A stretch of DNA of 64,000 nucleotides, taken from NCBI RefSeq assembly GCF_002892535.1, contig NZ_CP024847.1:372001-436000 (forward strand), written 5' to 3'. The notes beneath the pieces are model-generated. The model was not told the origin of the DNA, did not search any database, and saw only the letters and a program-made list of their open reading frames with translations. A program made the position numbers and the translations under genes. The DNA is from Aquella oligotrophica (GTDB taxonomy: Bacteria > Pseudomonadota > Gammaproteobacteria > Burkholderiales > UBA11063). This document shows positions 17,239 through 25,908 of this stretch, piece after piece; within the stretch, counting starts at the first letter, position 1, and every line of letters starts with the position of its first letter.

Positions 17239-18200
17239 GCGAGCTTAATCTAATCATTCCCGGACTGATCTGGGGCGAAGTTGACGACCTTGAATATATA
17301 CTTCATGGGGCAAAATTCGATGCAATCACTAAAATCATTGCTAAATCAAAAAAGACTGATTATGATTTTAGCTATAGTGATTTGATTTATGGGCATGATT
17401 TTTCTGATAACAAACTCTCGCTTGCAGAAAACTATGCTAAAAAGTTAGGTCTGCCGGTTGGGTGCAATTATATCCTCCTTGAGCCAACTAATCTTCGTGC
17501 CGATCGTGACCGCTTATTAATTGCTGAAAGTGATATCCTCCAGCTAAATGAAGTGGAGAGTCTTAATCTGCTTAGTATATTGAACCAACATTTTAATCAG
17601 GATGATGTTTATTTTAGCTATATTAATGAGCATTTATGGTTGGCCCAATTACCATTTTCGGTGAAACATTTTAAAACTTGTCCGATAGTTGATATAATCG
17701 GTTGCAATATTGATGAATATTTGCCTAGTGGTGATAATTATTTGTTATTGCATCGTATTTTAAACGAAGTCCAGATGCTATTTCATAATTTTGAGCTAGA
17801 GGCTAAACGTGAGGAAGAAGGCTTAGTAGCAGTAAATAGTGTTTGGTTCTGGGATAAAAAATATAAGCAGTTACCTTCGGAAATTAATCAAATTATCAAG
17901 CCGGAACGTGGAAGTTTTTTTGTCGAGACTGACTTTATCAATTCTAATGCTGCAATCCTAATTGATAAAGCGTACTTCCCGCTTTGTTATCAGGATAGTT
18001 TTGCGTGGGTTGAGAACCTTAATCTATTAGATAGACATTTAGGTACTGTACTTGGCTTACTGCAAAGTGGTAAAATTCGGTATTTAAAGCTTTGGGTGCC
18101 ACAAAAGGATAAGACTATTGTTTTGCATCTAAATAAATTGAGCTTATATAAATTCTGGAAAAAGGGTAATTATAAACAGTTGGTAACTGATTTCCAGTAA
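17235..18200 (+). CDS. RpfE-type conserved protein (phosphoglycerate-mutase-like)
   Basis: A 321-residue soluble protein. The segments LLEPTNLRADRDRLLIAES (about residue 88), LLHRILNEVQMLFHNFELEAKREEEG (about 172) and VNSVWFW (about 205) match a betaproteobacterial/Xanthomonas family annotated as RpfE-type regulatory protein, which is distantly like cofactor-independent phosphoglycerate mutases. The biochemical role is not established, and there is no sign of DNA binding. The start overlaps dapF by 4 nt. Repeat copy C begins only 8 nt after the stop. Confidence 0.65.
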   Translation: MSELNLIIPGLIWGEVDDLEYILHGAKFDAITKIIAKSKKTDYDFSYSDLIYGHDFSDNKLSLAENYAKKLGLPVGCNYILLEPTNLRADRDRLLIAESDILQLNEVESLNLLSILNQHFNQDDVYFSYINEHLWLAQLPFSVKHFKTCPIVDIIGCNIDEYLPSGDNYLLLHRILNEVQMLFHNFELEAKREEEGLVAVNSVWFWDKKYKQLPSEINQIIKPERGSFFVETDFINSNAAILIDKAYFPLCYQDSFAWVENLNLLDRHLGTVLGLLQSGKIRYLKLWVPQKDKTIVLHLNKLSLYKFWKKGNYKQLVTDFQ

Positions 18201-18207
18201 TATTAAA

Positions 18208-18268
18208 GGTTACTACTCATGCTATGTAAACTCCTGTAACTGAGAGAATATGCAGCAAGAGCAGTTAC
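18208..18268 (-). repeat. Intergenic repeat, copy C (internally deleted, inverted)
   Basis: The reverse complement of this 61-bp stretch matches the right-hand part of copy B (45557-45615) at about 52 of 60 positions, including the shared core TACTCATGCTATGTAA. It then jumps directly to the other outer arm: GTAACTG at 18236-18242 pairs with CAGTTAC at 18262-18268. The inner hairpin of the full copies is therefore missing. It lies in the 100-bp gap between the RpfE-like gene and asmA. Confidence 0.75.
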
Positions 18269-18300
18269 TATTAAAGATTTGAAAGACGAAGCAGATTATT

Positions 18301-20943
18301 ATGAATTATAAAAAAATTATAAGAATTTCCCTAATTAGTGTTGTAAGTATAGTTGGGGTTGGAGTTCTTACGGTTGTAAGTGTTGTTACTCTTGTAAATC
18401 CAAACCGCTTTAAACCACTTATTGAGAAGGCAGCCCATGAAGCAACTGGACGAAAACTGACTTTGGCTGGTGATATTAGCTGGACAGTTTATCCAAATTT
18501 GGGGTTAAAGTTGAATGATGTTAGCCTATCTAATGAAAGTGGTTTTAGTCCGGCAAATATGCTTCAGGTTAAATCAGCCGATGTGGCCGTCGGTTTATTT
18601 CCTTTACTTTATAATCATTTGGTGGTGAAAAATTTAGTGGTTGATGGTCTCACTATGTCATTAGCTCAGCAAAATGGAAAAAATAACTGGACATTTACTC
18701 CTGTTAGCGAACCAAGCACAGCTGGTGGTACTGGTGGCGGCGAGTCGCAAGCAATTCATGTTTCATTGAGTGGCATGAAGCTGTCTAATTTGACAGTTAG
18801 TTATGATGATTATGATGGCAAAATTCACCAAAGTATCAAGCAAGCAAACCTAATGGTTGATAGTGGTTTTGGTGGTGGCATTGAGTATGATTCTAAGGCT
18901 GAATTAATTGATCTATCAAAAGTTAAGTTTAATTATAATGATGATGCTATCGGTGAAATGACATTTACCGCTGCTAACTTTGGTAATCCCAAATTTAGTG
19001 GTGACTTTAAAGTAAGTAAGCTAGCTGCGAATAAATTATTGAATGATTTAAATATAGCAGTTAAAGAGCGTAAAGGTAAAAGCATTCTAAATAATATTAC
19101 CTTTGATGGTAAAGTTTCTGGTACTAAGCAGAATCTGGAACTGGATAATTTTAGTTTTAATCTAAGCGATGCGTTAAAAGGTAAAGTTAGTCTGGTAGCC
19201 AAAGGTTTAGATAAATCACCTAGCTTTAGTGGTGATGTAAATCTTAGTGAAATGGATTTGAAAGCTCTAATGAATCAATCGCCAGTTCAGGTACGTGAGC
19301 TTGAGAATAATAAACTTTTAAAAAACCGTGCTGCGTTTAGTGCCAAATTTAGTGGTGATATGAATAATCTGCGTTTGAATGGTTATCATTTTAAACTTGC
19401 GGATATTATGCAGGCAAGTGGTAATTTACAGGTGAAAAATTTCAAAAATCCAGCGATTGTGGGTGATGTTAGTTTACCTGAATTTAACCTTAATCAAGTA
19501 CTGGATAGCCTGAATGTAGCTACTAAAGAACGTAAAGACAAGCCATTATTGAATAAATTTGCGTTTAGTAGTAAATTTAATGGTGGTTTAAATAGTATGA
19601 CGTTGAGTGGCTATAGTTTCAAGGTTGGTGGCTTAGTTAGTGGTTCTGGTAGTAGCGTGCAAATCCAGAATTTTAGTAATCCGGCAATTACAGGTGATAT
19701 TAATCTGCCAGAATTCAACCTCAATCAGACACTTGATGGTTTAAATATTGCAGCAGCTGATCGTAAGAATAAGCCGCTACTAAATAAATTTGCTTTTCAT
19801 AGCAGATTTAAGGGTGATATGAATAATATGACCTTAAGTGGCTATAATTTCAAAGCAGGTGGAATTTTTGCTGGTTCAGGTAATGGGGTTCAGGTTCAAA
19901 ATTTTGCCAATCCAAAAGTCTCTGGTGATATTAATCTACCTACTTTCTCAGCAAATCAGGTTATGCAGCAAATGGGAATGACACCGCCGGATATTCCAAA
20001 TAAAGCTAGGCTTAATCAGGTGGCTTTACGGACTAATTTTGCTGGTAGCCAAACAGCCATGAATCTTAGTCAGATGTTACTGAAAGTATCTAATACCAAT
20101 ATTAGTGGCAATGTAAATGTTACTTCATTTAAGCCCCTTGCGGTAACTGAAAATATAACTATTGATGCACTCGATGTTTCTGATTTTAGTGATGTAAATG
20201 GGTTTAAGGTACCATTGAAGAATATCCAGATTCAGGGTAATTCAAGCATTGCCGCAAATGGGGAAATGTCGACCTTAAATGGTCGCCAGTCAGTACAGGT
20301 CGGAAATGTTACCTTACTTGGCTTTAGTGTTGATGAACAGGTTCATTATATGGATCGTACCATTAGTGGTAGCAACCCAAATGGTGATGTTTTACGTCAA
20401 CTTGGCAATGCCGTGCAGATTAATCAGGCTATGGATAAGGTTAAGGCTGAAGTAGTTAAGGCAACTTCGCCGGGACCTAAAGATTATAGCAAGAAAACCG
20501 ATCTTGGTAGTTTTGTGACCATTGCTGTAATCAAAAATGGGCTAGTTAATCCTTCAGCATTTAAATTAAGCGGACCAAGTCTAAGCGCCAACGGTGGTGG
20601 TTCAGTGAATTTGGCTACTAAAACGCTTAATTACAATGTAAGCTCGCAGTTGTTAGTATCAGGGATTAACCCTGTATTTAAGAAACTTACCTTCCCGGCA
20701 ACGGTTAAAGGGTCATTTAAAGATCCAAGTCTATCGGTTGACTGGAGTTCAATTACCCAGCAGTTGATAAAATATGCAATTACCAATGGTGGTGACCAGA
20801 TTAAAAATGCGGTTAGTCAAGGAATTAATCAGGCGGTAGGTAATCAAATCCGGCAATCTGTTGGGCAACAGGGTGGTGATCAAGTTATTGATGGTGCCAG
20901 CAAGGCGGTTACCGGAGTTATACAGAATATATTTGGCAAATAG
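18301..20943 (+). CDS. AsmA family protein with five tandem 77-residue repeats
   Basis: An 880-residue envelope protein anchored by one N-terminal membrane segment (about 7-32). The AsmA domain follows (NRFKPLIEKAAHEATGRKLT, then LAGDISWTVYPNLGLKLNDV). From nucleotide 19000 to about 20155 five copies of a 77-residue unit start at 19000, 19231, 19462, 19693 and 19924, always 231 nt apart, each beginning Gly-Asp followed by a beta strand. AsmA relatives form long beta-grooves linked to lipid transport between membranes and outer-membrane assembly. A C-terminal block (about 720-860) is less repetitive. The gene is flanked by inverted repeat copies C and A. Confidence 0.85.
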   Translation: MNYKKIIRISLISVVSIVGVGVLTVVSVVTLVNPNRFKPLIEKAAHEATGRKLTLAGDISWTVYPNLGLKLNDVSLSNESGFSPANMLQVKSADVAVGLFPLLYNHLVVKNLVVDGLTMSLAQQNGKNNWTFTPVSEPSTAGGTGGGESQAIHVSLSGMKLSNLTVSYDDYDGKIHQSIKQANLMVDSGFGGGIEYDSKAELIDLSKVKFNYNDDAIGEMTFTAANFGNPKFSGDFKVSKLAANKLLNDLNIAVKERKGKSILNNITFDGKVSGTKQNLELDNFSFNLSDALKGKVSLVAKGLDKSPSFSGDVNLSEMDLKALMNQSPVQVRELENNKLLKNRAAFSAKFSGDMNNLRLNGYHFKLADIMQASGNLQVKNFKNPAIVGDVSLPEFNLNQVLDSLNVATKERKDKPLLNKFAFSSKFNGGLNSMTLSGYSFKVGGLVSGSGSSVQIQNFSNPAITGDINLPEFNLNQTLDGLNIAAADRKNKPLLNKFAFHSRFKGDMNNMTLSGYNFKAGGIFAGSGNGVQVQNFANPKVSGDINLPTFSANQVMQQMGMTPPDIPNKARLNQVALRTNFAGSQTAMNLSQMLLKVSNTNISGNVNVTSFKPLAVTENITIDALDVSDFSDVNGFKVPLKNIQIQGNSSIAANGEMSTLNGRQSVQVGNVTLLGFSVDEQVHYMDRTISGSNPNGDVLRQLGNAVQINQAMDKVKAEVVKATSPGPKDYSKKTDLGSFVTIAVIKNGLVNPSAFKLSGPSLSANGGGSVNLATKTLNYNVSSQLLVSGINPVFKKLTFPATVKGSFKDPSLSVDWSSITQQLIKYAITNGGDQIKNAVSQGINQAVGNQIRQSVGQQGGDQVIDGASKAVTGVIQNIFGK

Positions 20944-20951
20944 TCAACAAA

Positions 20952-21087
20952 GCAACTGCTCTCACTATAAGGTAATAACTGCGGTACAAAGCTTCTTGTG
21001 TACTTCTTATGTACACGGCGGCGCTTTGTGTCTTGTTCTTCCCTCATATTTTGGCAGTTGCATGGCATTTATGGCTAAGTAGTTACG
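20952..21087 (+). repeat. Intergenic repeat, copy A (nested stem-loop)
   Basis: It aligns along its whole length with copy B at 45481-45615. Three nested stems are visible: outer GCAACTGC (20952-20959) with GCAGTTGC (21054-21061), middle CAAAGC (20987-20992) with GCTTTG (21023-21028), and tip GTGTAC (20998-21003) with GTACAC (21011-21016). Every stem differs from copy B by paired, compensating changes. It fills the gap between asmA and rluB. Confidence 0.8.
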
Positions 21088-21100
21088 AAAAAGGAATCTA

Positions 21101-22171
21101 ATGAAATTAAATCTTAAACAAAGACTTCAGGAAATGATGAAGGAATCTTTTAAACCTAAAGGTGCAAAAGTAAGCCGGGAAAAAACTGAAGTAAAAGATC
21201 TGGCAACTGCTTCGCGAGAAGCAAAAAAAACTCAGGAAAGGCAAGGTAAACGCCGTAAGCCAGTAACTACTGAAAGTAAATCTTTTGATAATGATGCTAA
21301 TCCGCAGCGCAGAAATGCGAAACGGGTGAAACTATATCGTCAGAATCAGCAGGAAAAAATTACTTCACAGCGGATTCGTGATGAGCGGGTTGAATCAAAA
21401 GAGGTGTATAGTGAAAGGCTTGGTAAAGCCCTTGCTATGTCGGGTGTTGCTTCTAGGCGTGATTGTGATGCACTAATTGCATCCGGAAAAGTATTAGTTA
21501 ATGGTAAAACTGCTGAACTTGGGCAGCAAATTACTCAAAAAGACCGGGTGGAAGTACTTGGTAAACCTGTACGCATTAAATGGCAAGATAGGCTTGCGCG
21601 GATAATAATCTATCATAAACCTGAAGGGGAATTAGTTTCTAGAGATGATCCTGAAGGTCGGCAAACTGTTTATGATCGAATCCCACTTTTAAATAATCGT
21701 CGCTTTATGGCAATCGGGCGGTTAGATTATAATACCAGCGGATTGTTGATTTTTACTACTTCTGGTGAATTGGCTAATCATTTTATGCATCCACGCTACG
21801 AAGTTGAGCGTGAGTATGCGGTACGGATTTATGGTGATCCGTTAACTAATGAGCAAATTAGTGAATTAAAGAGTGGGATTGAGCTTGATGATGGAAAGGC
21901 TAAATTCAAGGAAGTTATAAAAATGGAGCGTCAGGATAGTGATGCTAAAAATCACTGGTATAAAGTGGTTTTACTTGAAGGGCGTAATCGTGAAGTTAGA
22001 AGAATGTTCCAGCATTTTGAACTAACTGTTAGCCGTTTGATTCGTACCCGCTTTGGTGTAATTGATTTACCGCCTAGACTAAAGCGTGGTAATTATTATG
22101 AGTTAAATGAAATTGAAGTCGCTAGAGTAATGCAGGCTTTCGAGCTTACTATCGCCGGTACTGAAAAGTAA
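21101..22171 (+). CDS. rluB: 23S rRNA pseudouridine synthase RluB
   Basis: A 356-residue protein. A very basic, low-complexity N-terminus of about 100 residues is followed by an S4 RNA-binding domain ([21 protein letters not shown], about 104-125). The RsuA/RluB catalytic domain carries the Asp in [14 protein letters not shown] (about 205). [11 protein letters not shown] and [10 protein letters not shown] are typical of RluB, which modifies U2605 of 23S rRNA. RluE/RluF-like assignment is less likely because the S4 domain and length fit RluB. The basic tail is usual in RluB proteins. Confidence 0.9.
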
Positions 22172-22304
22172 TCCTTTTATTAATTAGTTATTCTTGATTG
22201 AAGTATAAGTTTATAATTGTAATGAAATTTATGTAATGAAATTTTCTTAGTAGTATAATACTTATGTAAGAAAATAATAATTCCTTTCAAAGTAAAGAAG
22301 TGTC

Positions 22305-23455
22305 ATGAACTATAATCAGCAAAATCATAATAATCGGAAAATTGTCTATGTCTTTCAGGGTGGCGGAGCACTTGGAACTTTTCAGGTTGGGGGAGTAGAA
22401 GCATTATATGAATGCGGTTATCGGGCTGATATGATCGTGGGTATCTCAATTGGGGGATAAATGCGTCAATAATGGCGGGTAACCCACCCGAGAAAAGAAT
22501 TGAACGATTAAAGGAGTTTTGGAATAGAGTAACTAGCAGTGTTCCGGTTCCGAATTTTCCATTTGCTGGAGTTGCTAAAGTTCATAACTTTTGGGGCGCA
22601 ATGGTTTCTTTAATTGGTCGTCCTGGTTTTTATACACCAAGGCTAATTAATCCTTTTTTATTATCTAATCAGACTCCAGATCAGTTGAGTTTTTATGATA
22701 CTACACCTTTAAGAGAGTCATTAAATGAGCTTATTGATTTTGAATATTTAAATCAAGGGCATGTACGCCTCTGCTTGGGTGCAACTGATTTGGCCTCTGG
22801 AGATTTCGTTTTTTTTGATAATGCTAAAGAGAAAATAACGGTTGAACACATTATGGCATCAGGGGCATTACCCCCTGGGTTTCCGGCAGTTGAAATTGAT
22901 GGCCGCTATTATGTTGATGGCGGAGTTTATGCAAATACGCCATTATCTTTGGTACTGGATGAGTTTGCTCATAATGAAGAAAGCATGAAAAATGTGCTTT
23001 GTTTTATGTTTGATTTGTTTTCAGCACATGGACCATTACCACATACGATGGATGGAATGCTTGAAAGAATCAAGGATATCCAATTTTCTTCTCATTCTAA
23101 ACGTACAAGTGCATTACATGCAACAACGCAAAATCTTTCGCATGCAATAAATTTTCTGGGTAAGAAATTACCACCAGAAGTGAAAAAAGAGACAAAAATT
23201 AGAGAAATTTTGAAGCTTGGACTCGCACATAGGCTCGATTTGGTACATGTGATTTATCACTCACCTAAAGGAACCGAGTTAAATAGCAAAGATTATAATT
23301 TTAGTGCGGAGACAGCGCACCTGCATTGGGAGCAGGGTTATGAAAATACAATGAAGCTTATCCAAGAGAAGGCTCATGAATGGGAAAAAACACATCGTGA
23401 GGGAACTACAGTATATACTGTAGATGGTGGTAAGCCATTAGCAATTAACATTTAA
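22305..23455 (+). pseudogene. Patatin-like phospholipase (DUF3734 type), frameshifted at a G-tract
   Basis: The frame from ATG 22305 reads KIVYVFQGGGALGTFQVGGVEALY, the oxyanion-hole glycine motif, and reaches the nucleophile elbow GISIGG. It then stops at 22458 (TAA). One base more in the G5 run at 22452-22456 restores GISIGGINASIMAGN and gives an intact 383-residue patatin protein. It contains the catalytic Ser of G-x-S-x-G and the Asp in VDGGVYANTPL (about residue 205). It lies 12 nt before bdhA; a bdhA-patatin pair is known in Legionella (bdhA-patD). It would be a lipid or polyester hydrolase. I consider a missing G in the assembly more likely than a true pseudogene. Confidence 0.8.
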
Positions 23456-23467
23456 GAAAGGCAAATT

Positions 23468-24256
23468 ATGATTGGAAATGTTAAAGGTAAAGTCGCAATA
23501 GTAACGGGTGCGGCATCTGGTTTAGGCAAGGGTGTAGCAGAAAAATTTGCGGAACATGGCGCTCAGGTTGTCATCGCTGATTTGAATTTGTCTCAAGCGC
23601 AGGCTGTGGCTGACGAAATCAAAGCAAAATATAATACTGAAACTTTGGCTGTGGCAATGGATGTTACCAGTGAAGAACAGGTGAATGCAGGAGTTGACGC
23701 TACAGTTGCTAAATTTGGTAAAGTAGATGTTTTAGTTAGTAATGCTGGTATTCAGACCATTGCTCCAATTGTTGATTTTGATTTTGGCAAATGGAAGAAG
23801 TTATTGGATATTCACTTGAATGGGACTTTTTTGACGTCAAAAGCATGTATGCAAAAGATGATTGAGAAAAAAACTGGTGGTAGAATTATCGTAATGGGTT
23901 CAATTCATTCAATTGAAGCTTCTAAAAATAAATCTGCCTATGTGGCGGCTAAACATGCTTTACTTGGTTTTGTTCGCTCTATTGCTAAAGAAGGTGCAGA
24001 ACATGGAATTAGTTCTAATCTGATAGCTCCTGGGTTTGTATTGACACCACTAGTTCAGAAACAGATTCCAGAGCAAGCTGCTACACTTGGGATTAGTGAG
24101 GATGAGGTAGTCAAAAAAGTAATGCTTGGTGATACCGTTGATGGTGAATTTACTACCGTTGATGATATTGCTAATACAGCATTATTCCTTGCTGGCTTTG
24201 AAACAAATGCACTTACTGGTCAAACACTGCTTGTTAGCCATGGAATTGGAATGTAA
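23468..24256 (+). CDS. bdhA: 3-hydroxybutyrate dehydrogenase
   Basis: A 262-residue short-chain dehydrogenase. The NAD site is TGAASGLGKG near residue 14 and SNAGIQ near residue 93; the catalytic Ser is in MGSIHS, with Tyr and Lys in SAYVAAKHA. The C-terminal region (APGFVLTPLVQKQIPEQAATLGI, then GDTVDGEFTTVDD) is diagnostic of bacterial D-3-hydroxybutyrate dehydrogenase. It oxidises 3-hydroxybutyrate, the monomer released from PHB, to acetoacetate. GAAAGG lies just upstream of the ATG. It is the second gene of a pair with the patatin-like hydrolase and ends in a strong hairpin terminator. Confidence 0.93.
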   Translation: MIGNVKGKVAIVTGAASGLGKGVAEKFAEHGAQVVIADLNLSQAQAVADEIKAKYNTETLAVAMDVTSEEQVNAGVDATVAKFGKVDVLVSNAGIQTIAPIVDFDFGKWKKLLDIHLNGTFLTSKACMQKMIEKKTGGRIIVMGSIHSIEASKNKSAYVAAKHALLGFVRSIAKEGAEHGISSNLIAPGFVLTPLVQKQIPEQAATLGISEDEVVKKVMLGDTVDGEFTTVDDIANTALFLAGFETNALTGQTLLVSHGIGM

Positions 24257-24272
24257 TTTTTTAGATTATTAT

Positions 24273-24310
24273 AATAAAAATAGCTGCATATATATGCAGC
24301 TATTTTTATT
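24273..24310. terminator. Strong hairpin terminator after bdhA
   Basis: AATAAAAATAGCTGCATA (24273-24290) is the exact reverse complement of 24293-24310, separated by 2 bases. The T-rich right arm provides the U-tract, and the A-rich left arm would work for the opposite strand. Confidence 0.85.
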
Positions 24311-24425
24311 GATTCTGCCATTTTGCCATCAGGTTGAACAAATTATTCTCATAGATAATAAGCTTTATTTTTGCCTAATACTATTTTAAAATTTAATGAT
24401 ATAATAATAAATAATAATTATAATT

Positions 24426-24453
24426 TTGATTAATAATTTTACTGTGATATAGA
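24426..24453 (+). promoter_or_regulatory. Candidate extended -10 promoter of the porin gene
   Basis: TTGATT (24426-24431), a 16-bp spacer and TATAGA (24448-24453) are preceded by TGA, an extended -10 element. The ATG of the porin is 37 bp downstream of the -10. Confidence 0.5.
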
Positions 24454-24490
24454 TGACTCTTTATGTTTCACAGTGTTTGAGGGGGAGTCA

Positions 24491-25870
24491 ATGAAGTTAA
24501 GATATTATTTCTTATTGGGGGTTTGCTGCCCTTTTTCGACTTTTGCTGATGTTTCTTTATATGGTAGGGTTGCCGCAGCGTTGGAAAATGATACATTCCC
24601 AAGCAGTAATCAGGTGCAGCCGAGTACTACGTCGGTGCAGGATTATGGCTCATATTTTGGAATCCGTGGAACGGATAATGTATATGGACAAACGGCGGCA
24701 GTATGGCAGGTAGAGCAGTTTTTAAATATAACTACCGGGGAAGCCTATCAAAATACTACTGGTTCGGGGTGGGGTACTAAAAATCCAAACAATCCGAATT
24801 TGGGTTCTGCAACTATTACTAGCGCTAAAAATACACTGGCATCTTCTGACTCATACATTGGGCTACAGGGTGGATGGGGTAGAATCCGTATTGGAAATCT
24901 TTCCAATACTTTCCGTACCAATACTGGTGCCATAGATATCTATAACGGTGCTAATGCCAACGTTATGGGTACTTATGATCGGGTATTAAAGGTATTACCT
25001 GAGACAGTTCGTTATGATTCACCAACATGGGCATCAACCAAGTTTTCAGTATATTATAGTGCCAATCTAGATGGTAATTTTAATACTGGTGGTGCCAATG
25101 CAAATGGAATTTATGCTGGCGATATGAATGGCTTTAATAATTCACCAATTATCGGTGGTGGTATATTTTATACTCCAGGCTATTTTTCTCTTACTTGGAA
25201 TAATCAGCTTTGGACAAATTCGGGGATTTACCAAACAATGGGTGGAAGCCAGGCTGGTTATATTGGTGCAAACCAAGTTTCACAGGGAGTAAATTCCTAT
25301 GTAAGCAGGCTTGAGCTTATGTATAATGATCCGGATAATATGTTTGTCGGTATCGGTGGGCAAATTACCCAAGGTATCGGTTGGTGGTCTATTCCTGGTC
25401 AGGGTAATATGAATAACTTCTGGATTCAGAATCCTTCCGCAAATGGGGTTAATTCTAATTATATCAATCAGGCAAGTTGTGCTAATGGTTATTGTGCTTT
25501 AAACCAAGCAGTTTTATCTACAGCAGAAATGGGTATCAGCTTTGGTTGGCACTTGGATAATTGGACGCCAAAAATAGGTTATGTTATGGGTAATAATATG
25601 ATGGCTGGTGGTTCTGCATGGGATATTATTAGCGGCAATAATCAAATTGGTGGTACTGGTTATCAGCAAGTAATAGCTGAGCTTGACTGGAATATAACCC
25701 CTCGGACGATTGCTTTTGTCAATTATGGTCAATTATGGTATGGTAGTGCTGCTCAGAATACAACTATGTCAAGTTCTGGCACTAATCCCGGACCAAATGC
25801 AATTGCCCAAAATGGCTCTAAATGGATTAATAATGGTACTAGTGCGGTAGGTTTTTCACACACTTTCTAA
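24491..25870 (+). CDS. Outer-membrane general porin
   Basis: A 459-residue protein with a signal peptide cleaved near TFA-DVSLYG. The mature start DVSLYGRVAAALEND is the standard N-terminus of betaproteobacterial trimeric porins. DYGSYFGIRGTDNVYG, then LQGGWGRIRIGNLSNTF, and the C-terminal Phe of VGFSHTF, needed for outer-membrane insertion, support this. It forms a diffusion channel; selectivity is unknown. It is somewhat longer than the usual 350-400 residues, mostly in Asn/Gly-rich loops. GAGGGGGAG just before ATG 24491 is a very strong ribosome site and decides this start over an upstream GTG. Confidence 0.9.
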   Translation: MKLRYYFLLGVCCPFSTFADVSLYGRVAAALENDTFPSSNQVQPSTTSVQDYGSYFGIRGTDNVYGQTAAVWQVEQFLNITTGEAYQNTTGSGWGTKNPNNPNLGSATITSAKNTLASSDSYIGLQGGWGRIRIGNLSNTFRTNTGAIDIYNGANANVMGTYDRVLKVLPETVRYDSPTWASTKFSVYYSANLDGNFNTGGANANGIYAGDMNGFNNSPIIGGGIFYTPGYFSLTWNNQLWTNSGIYQTMGGSQAGYIGANQVSQGVNSYVSRLELMYNDPDNMFVGIGGQITQGIGWWSIPGQGNMNNFWIQNPSANGVNSNYINQASCANGYCALNQAVLSTAEMGISFGWHLDNWTPKIGYVMGNNMMAGGSAWDIISGNNQIGGTGYQQVIAELDWNITPRTIAFVNYGQLWYGSAAQNTTMSSSGTNPGPNAIAQNGSKWINNGTSAVGFSHTF

Positions 25871-25872
25871 GA

Positions 25873-25903
25873 AAAAGAGCCACAGAAAATCTGGGGCTCT
25901 TTT
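25873..25903. terminator. Bidirectional terminator between porin and PglL-like gene
   Basis: AAAAGAGCC (25873-25881) pairs with GGCTCTTTT (25895-25903), with extra CAGA/TCTG pairing inside. It lies 3 bp after the porin stop and 6 bp before the stop of the convergent ligase gene. Confidence 0.8.
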
Positions 25904-25908
25904 GTTCT

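Noticed and set aside
20861-21082. Plus- and minus-strand open frames across the asmA-rluB gap
   Set aside because: They run through repeat copy A and the end of asmA, lack ribosome sites and protein-like composition.
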